This document shows, piece after piece, positions 61,935 to 64,000 of a stretch of DNA of 64,000 bases. This stretch comes from Mycolicibacterium helvum (GTDB lineage Bacteria; Actinomycetota; Actinomycetes; Mycobacteriales; Mycobacteriaceae). The number at the start of each line of letters is the position of its first letter. The first letter of the stretch is position 1. The stretch lies in the NCBI RefSeq assembly GCF_010731895.1, contig NZ_AP022596.1:2170001-2234000 (forward strand), written 5' to 3'. The notes beneath the pieces are model-generated. The model saw only the letters and a program-made list of their open reading frames with translations. It made no database searches and was not told the DNA's origin. Made by a program: the position numbers and the translations under genes.

Positions 61935-63145
61935 GTCAGCTTGGTTCCCGTTGCCACGGTGCCGGATTCGACCAGACTGGCGATCTTCTCGGCGGTGAAT
62001 CCAGCCTCGGTCAACACTGCCGCGGTGTCGTCGCCGAGCGCGGGGGCGGGCTGCGCCGCGACGTGCGCGCCGTCGACGGACATCGGCAGACCCGGCGCCA
62101 GGTAGTTGCCGATCCTGGGTTGCGCCAGCATCGTGAACAACGGGTTGGCGGTCACCCGTGGGTCCTCGGCAACTTCGGCGAAGTCCAGGTAGCGGTCCCA
62201 CAGCACCGAGGTTTGCGATAGCGCGGCTGCCACCTGCTCGGCGGTGTGGCTGGTGAACCACGGCGCGAACAAGCCGCTGAGCACCGCACGATGCTCGTAG
62301 CGCTGGCCCTCGTCGTTGAAGTCCGCACCCAGCGCTTCGGCCACCGCGGCAACGGCTTTGGCGGTACCGGTCAGCTCGGCGAGATCGCGGAAGTGCCGGC
62401 TGGTGAGCGCCACCAGCATGAAGGTCACGCCGTCGCCGCTGGTGTAGTCCTGACCGTACTGCCCGTAGATCGCGTTGCCCAGGCGTGGACGCTGGGTGCC
62501 GTTGACCATCGGCTCGGTGAGGAATCCGAGGTTGGCCGCGGTAGCCAGCGCGACATCGTCCAGCGGCAGCCGGATGCGGCTGCCCGCCCCGGTGGCGTCG
62601 CGGCGGCGCAGCGCCGCCAGGATCGCCAGAGCCGCGTACAAACCGCAGCTGACGTCCCAGGCCGGCAGCACGTGGTTGACGGGGCCGCCCTGTGCGGGTG
62701 ATCCGGTAACCAACGGAAATCCGGTGGCCGCGTTGACCGTGTAGTCGACGCCGGTTGATCCGTCACCGCGGCCGACCACTTCCAGGTGGATCAGGTCTGG
62801 GCGCTGGGCACTCAACTCCTCATAGGAATGCCATTGCCGCCCAGCGACATTGGTGATCAGGATGCCGGCGTCGGCGATCAGTTGGGCAACCAGCCGCTGG
62901 CCTTCCTCGGAGCGCATATTGGCGGCCACCGAGCGTTTGCTCTTGTTGAGCCCAGCCCAGTAGATGCTGTCACCGGCCTCGGTCACCGGCCAGCGCTTGT
63001 AGTCGGCCGCCCCGCCGACCGGATCAACCCTGATGACCTCGGCACCCAGCTGCGCCAGAGTCATCCCGGCCAGCGGCACCGCCACGAAGCTGGAGATCTC
63101 GACAATGCGGACACCTGCCAACGGCAGGTCATCAGAAGCGCTCAC
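61931..63145 (-). CDS. CaiB/BaiF family CoA transferase
   Basis: A 404-residue family III CoA transferase. Typical N-terminus LAGVRIVEISSFVAVPLAGM and LNKSKRSVAANM; the catalytic Asp is probably that in LPAWDVSCGLYAAL (about 175). It moves CoA between carboxylic acids, often in fatty or aromatic acid catabolism. Coupled with the TesB-like gene. Substrate unknown. Confidence 0.9.
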   Translation of the reverse strand: MSASDDLPLAGVRIVEISSFVAVPLAGMTLAQLGAEVIRVDPVGGAADYKRWPVTEAGDSIYWAGLNKSKRSVAANMRSEEGQRLVAQLIADAGILITNVAGRQWHSYEELSAQRPDLIHLEVVGRGDGSTGVDYTVNAATGFPLVTGSPAQGGPVNHVLPAWDVSCGLYAALAILAALRRRDATGAGSRIRLPLDDVALATAANLGFLTEPMVNGTQRPRLGNAIYGQYGQDYTSGDGVTFMLVALTSRHFRDLAELTGTAKAVAAVAEALGADFNDEGQRYEHRAVLSGLFAPWFTSHTAEQVAAALSQTSVLWDRYLDFAEVAEDPRVTANPLFTMLAQPRIGNYLAPGLPMSVDGAHVAAQPAPALGDDTAAVLTEAGFTAEKIASLVESGTVATGTKLT

Positions 63146-63170
63146 CCGACGAGTATGGCGGGTGCCCCGC

Positions 63171-63470
63171 TCACCACACCGCGACGGGTACGCCCAGGCA
63201 GAGCAGGAACAGACCCAGCAGGACCCATCCGGCGCCCTGCCAGATCGGCCAGGTTCCCGCTATCCGCCAGACCCGATAGGTCTGCACGAACGCGCCGATC
63301 CCACCAGCGAACAAGCTCAGCGGCACCAGAATCCCGGCGATCCGCGAATGCCAGATCACCGCCGCCGCGAAGGCCAGCCCGGCCACCACCACGACGGATA
63401 CGACGTACATCACCGCCGCGCGAAAGGCCGCCGGATCGTGCCAGCTCTTCTCGACATCATTGCGGTCCAT
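63171..63470 (-). CDS. Small three-helix membrane protein
   Basis: A 99-residue protein with a short charged N-terminus and three membrane helices (about 18-40, 45-63, 75-98). No family recognised. It lies upstream of the CoA-transferase gene with a 25-base gap on the same strand, so it may be cotranscribed. Confidence 0.65.
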   Translation of the reverse strand: MDRNDVEKSWHDPAAFRAAVMYVVSVVVVAGLAFAAAVIWHSRIAGILVPLSLFAGGIGAFVQTYRVWRIAGTWPIWQGAGWVLLGLFLLCLGVPVAVW

Positions 63471-63512
63471 CAGTCACCTCATCTCCGTCCCCAGCGTAGG
63501 TCGTGGAACACA

Positions 63513-63571
63513 TTGATTGAGCGCCCACGTTCGACCATCGGGTGAAATATGCCGCGTGGGCTCTCAATCAA
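63513..63571. repeat. Long inverted repeat upstream of the phosphoesterase
   Basis: Arms 63513-63529 and 63555-63571 pair at 16 of 17 positions (TTGATTGAG.GCCCACG and its complement) around a 25-base loop. It is in the gap between two divergent genes, so it could be an operator, a 5' leader structure or a cruciform. Confidence 0.8.
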
Positions 63572-63592
63572 CGCGGTGGGGATAATCGGCCT

Positions 63593-64000
63593 ATGCGTCT
63601 GCTGCTGATGGCCGACACGCACGTTCCCAAGCGCGCCCGCGACCTGCCGGAACTCCTCTGGCGGGAAGTTGAGCGCGCTGACGTCGTCATCCATGCCGGC
63701 GACTGGATCGAGGCCGGCCTCGTCGATGAACTGTCGGAGCGCTCCAACCGTCTGGTCGGCTGCTGGGGCAATAACGACGGACCGGAACTGCGGTCCCGGC
63801 TGCCTGAATGCGCCGACGTGACGTTGGACGGCCTGCGCTTCACTGTCGTTCACGAAACCGGCGCCGCCTCCGGCCGGGAAGCCCGGATGGCGCAGCGCTT
63901 TCCGCACACCGACGTGCTGGTGTTCGGCCACAGCCACGTCCCATGGGACACCACCGCGCGGACCGGGCTGCGACTGCTCAATCCCGGCTCGCCAACCGAC
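63593..64000 (+). CDS. Metallophosphoesterase, YfcE/MJ0936 type (3' end outside window)
   Basis: 136 codons are visible. All metal motifs of a calcineurin-like phosphodiesterase are present: DTHVP, HAGDW, GNNDGPE and GHSHVPW. Family members of this size (about 160 residues) cleave phosphodiesters, sometimes cyclic nucleotides. ATG start 22 bases after a long inverted repeat. Confidence 0.88.
   Translation, partial: MRLLLMADTHVPKRARDLPELLWREVERADVVIHAGDWIEAGLVDELSERSNRLVGCWGNNDGPELRSRLPECADVTLDGLRFTVVHETGAASGREARMAQRFPHTDVLVFGHSHVPWDTTARTGLRLLNPGSPTD

Overview
The window is GC-rich actinobacterial DNA that reads as a Mycobacterium, most likely a fast-growing environmental (Mycolicibacterium-type) species. 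The evidence is content: a Dps1-type ferritin, a CYP138-like P450 beside msrA and a TetR gene, a DesA3-type desaturase with its Rv3230c-type reductase, an MmcO-type multicopper oxidase, AveC-like membrane proteins, CaiB and acyl-CoA enzymes, and KstR- and IdeR-like boxes. No rRNA, tRNA, IS element or CRISPR array was seen, and no stretch longer than 300 bases lacks a gene.

Layout. 1-4 kb: aldehyde dehydrogenase (partial), TetR, FUSC membrane protein. 4-11 kb: pirin and a complete fructose PTS (ptsI divergent from fruR-fruK-fruA-ptsH). 11-23 kb: ClC transporter, aqpZ, dps, AlkA-like glycosylase, DUF427, an FAD amine oxidoreductase, a cupredoxin lipoprotein, an NTF2/epimerase pair behind a KstR-type box, a diguanylate cyclase, msrB-msrA, and a P450 divergent from a TetR gene across GGTACC palindromes. 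From memory, much of 1-23 kb matches the M. tuberculosis Rv0135c-Rv0147 order in reverse, with the fructose PTS as an extra block. 23-28 kb: papain-like protein, Mop protein, Zn-alcohol dehydrogenase, then a tight three-gene operon (GTP cyclohydrolase II-like, DUF1688, uracil phosphoribosyltransferase) that is the core of the URC uracil-catabolism pathway. 28-33 kb: SHOCT protein, multicopper oxidase, His-rich membrane protein, GT39 glycosyltransferase. 33-41 kb: desaturase/reductase/TetR, HAD and RibD-like enzymes, GlgX, GNAT, SDR. 41.4-45.4 kb: a module of three multi-pass membrane proteins (one AveC-like) and two TetR regulators, which seems to have split an older enoyl-CoA hydratase/SDR pair. 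45-50 kb: enoyl-CoA hydratase, an Nramp homologue with an altered metal site plus a PRC/MgtE-N partner, acyl-CoA dehydrogenase and TetR.

50.5-61.1 kb is the standout. A 1754-residue iterative type I PKS has the KS-AT-DH-KR-ACP layout of 6-methylsalicylic acid synthases. An aryl-acid AMP ligase (MbtA/DhbE type) converges on it, and a divergent MbtB-like NRPS (ArCP-Cy-A-PCP, no thioesterase) follows. IdeR/DtxR-like boxes lie in front of both the PKS and the ligase/NRPS pair. The simplest reading is an iron-regulated route to an alkyl-salicyl oxazoline or thiazoline, separate from ordinary mycobactin synthesis. The window ends with a TesB-type thioesterase, a CaiB-type CoA transferase, a small membrane protein, a long inverted repeat and the start of a metallophosphoesterase.
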